Assembly: GCA_964002385.1 (NCBI GenBank)
Contig: CAXFFS010000031.1
Location: forward strand, 1 to 15,330
Direction of reading: 5' to 3'
Origin: AEGEAN-183 sp964002385
GTDB lineage: Bacteria; Pseudomonadota; Gammaproteobacteria; Magnimaribacterales; Magnimaribacteraceae
Length of the DNA stretch: 15,330 nucleotides
Shown piece after piece: positions 14,310 to 15,330 of this stretch; position 1 is the stretch's first letter, and each line of letters opens with the position of its first letter. A program made the translations under genes and the position numbers. The notes under the pieces were generated by a model. That model did not search any database and was not told the origin of the DNA. It worked only from the letters and a program-made list of their open reading frames with translations.

Positions 14310-15289
14310 CAAAAGACTCCTTGACTTCTTTTAACCACACTAACCCTGCCTGAATCTAGAATCTGAAAATAAGAATTAAGCACAAACGGATATTCAAAAT
14401 TCTTTACTCTTATAGTTAACTGATAAAAGTCTGAGTTGAATTTGATACTGTTAATAGCTGAGTTAGATAAACTTATATTAGAGAGTTCAGGATGTGAAAG
14501 AAGTTCTTCTCTATCAGCAAAACCTGATAAAGGTCTATCTGAAAGTATATTAGCCGCTGAAACTAAAGACAGACTTTCTCCGAAAAGCATAACCAAAATC
14601 TCTGGTTGGCTTTTCTTAATAGCATTTACATTAATAAAATTAGATCCAGTTTGAGGTAAGGCACAGATGTAAGGTAAGAGTAATTCTAAAGTTTCAGCAT
14701 CATAATTTTTAATATTAATTAATTCATTAACATGAAAAATAGATTGATTAGCACTTTGATAGGGAGATTCCAGTCTAGTATAAAAATCATCTTCAGCGCC
14801 ACTAACATCTTCTGTAAAATCATTAGAGTCAATCCAGTCAACGAGACTGTAAATTAGCTTGTCTTGTCTTAAGTCTTCTACTCTAAGGACTCTTAATAAA
14901 TTTCTGAATCGATCTATTCCTGCTTGGTTTACTATCAATTGATTATCACCGGAAACATATACCAATCCATTTAAATTAAAACACGTAGTTAAATCTTTTA
15001 TAGACCCTTCTATCTGCCCTCCTTCAATTTCTACTATTATTGTTGGAATGTTCTCATCCGAAATCATCACAGTTGATAAATTTCTTTCTCGATTCATTTC
15101 TTGTATAAAACTAGATGCCTTAGATTCAAGGCCAATTGCATACCAAAAGGATTGTTGTTTAAATGAAATATCAGAAGATTCCTTAATATTGTAGTGGATT
15201 CTGTCAACAGAAGTAACACCTAAAACAGTTACGATAGCAACTACTAAAAGAACTAGAACTAAGGCTGTTCCTCCCTCTTTTTTATTCAT
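14309..15289 (-). CDS. gspK: Type II secretion system minor pseudopilin K (GspK)
   Basis: A 326-aa minor pseudopilin that sits at the pseudopilus tip with GspI and GspJ. After a short basic leader (M-N-K-K-E-G-G) comes the hydrophobic N-terminal helix (8-25). The mature Glu5 of ordinary pseudopilins is absent, as is normal for GspK. Further family marks are F-W-Y-A-I-G-L-E near 48-55, Y-S-L-V-D-W-I-D (about 147-154), and G-A-E-D-D-F-Y with S-A-N-Q-S-I-F-H-V-N-E-L, a segment linked to calcium binding. A Shine-Dalgarno GAGG lies 4 nt before the ATG, which overlaps the gspJ stop (ATGA). It should be processed by the prepilin peptidase GspO, not seen here. Confidence 0.93.
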   Translation of the reverse strand: MNKKEGGTALVLVLLVVAIVTVLGVTSVDRIHYNIKESSDISFKQQSFWYAIGLESKASSFIQEMNRERNLSTVMISDENIPTIIVEIEGGQIEGSIKDLTTCFNLNGLVYVSGDNQLIVNQAGIDRFRNLLRVLRVEDLRQDKLIYSLVDWIDSNDFTEDVSGAEDDFYTRLESPYQSANQSIFHVNELINIKNYDAETLELLLPYICALPQTGSNFINVNAIKKSQPEILVMLFGESLSLVSAANILSDRPLSGFADREELLSHPELSNISLSNSAINSIKFNSDFYQLTIRVKNFEYPFVLNSYFQILDSGRVSVVKRSQGVF

Positions 15290-15330
15290 AAAACCTCGCC
15301 TGATGGCAGCATATACAATCTAGTAATTTG
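15286..15330 (-). CDS. gspJ: Type II secretion system minor pseudopilin J (GspJ), last 14 residues
   Basis: Only the 3' end lies in the window: I-T-R-L-Y-M-L-P-S-G-E-V-L then TGA, in the frame that overlaps the gspK ATG by 4 nt. The R-x-x-x-L-P-x-G ending and the position directly before gspK fit GspJ. The assignment relies mainly on gene order. Confidence 0.7.
   Translation of the reverse strand, partial: QITRLYMLPSGEVL

Noticed and set aside
14310..14312. TTG as the gspL start
   Set aside because: The ATG directly after it overlaps the gspK stop and has better spacing (7 nt) from AAGGAG.

Overview
The window is AT-rich, coding-dense DNA. It has typical Proteobacterial content: a complete 3' half of a type II secretion (gsp/xcp) operon, an IbpA-like small heat-shock protein, a RhlG-like short-chain dehydrogenase and an omega-amino-acid transaminase. 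I infer an AT-rich, streamlined, probably marine gammaproteobacterium; the clade cannot be fixed without a tree. No tRNA, rRNA, CRISPR array or insertion sequence was seen, and no intergenic gap exceeds about 105 bp.

Layout. (1) 1-1645, minus strand: a short-chain dehydrogenase, an NADPH:F420 oxidoreductase (npdG/fno) and the start of cofE (F420-0:gamma-glutamyl ligase), in transcription order. This is a piece of a deazaflavin cofactor F420 locus, unusual in a gammaproteobacterium. (2) 1646-2199: a divergent intergenic region and an Hsp20/IbpA gene on the plus strand. A sigma32-like promoter and a short leader with two hairpins, one burying the Shine-Dalgarno sequence, look like a ROSE-type RNA thermometer. 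(3) 2226-10677, minus strand: eight closely spaced genes that could be one transcript. In transcription order they are an exported DUF885 putative metallopeptidase, an MFS transporter, a class III aminotransferase, an alpha/beta hydrolase, a CoxD-like MoxR ATPase, a CoxE-like VWA protein, an exported methyltransferase-like protein and a small charged protein with pentapeptide repeats. A divergent TetR regulator (10734-11330, plus) sits at its head. (4) 11316-15330, minus strand: gspJ (3' end only), gspK, gspL, gspM, gspN and a SRAP/YedK-type abasic-site protein, all overlapping or within 4 bp of each other.

How the parts may work together. NpdG would supply reduced F420 and CofE would add the glutamate tail, so this cell probably makes and uses F420. 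The TetR-headed block reads as a peptide or amine catabolic cluster: peptide cleavage outside the cytoplasm, transport, transamination and hydrolysis. Joined to it is a MoxR/VWA pair of the kind that remodels or loads metal into a client enzyme, but no CO dehydrogenase is present in the window. The gsp genes build the inner-membrane platform (GspL, GspM, GspN) and pseudopilus tip (GspJ, GspK) of a type II secretion system.

The strongest leads are the F420 pair with its same-frame stop/TTG junction, the probable ROSE-like thermometer, and the CoxD/CoxE-like pair embedded in a TetR-headed catabolic block.
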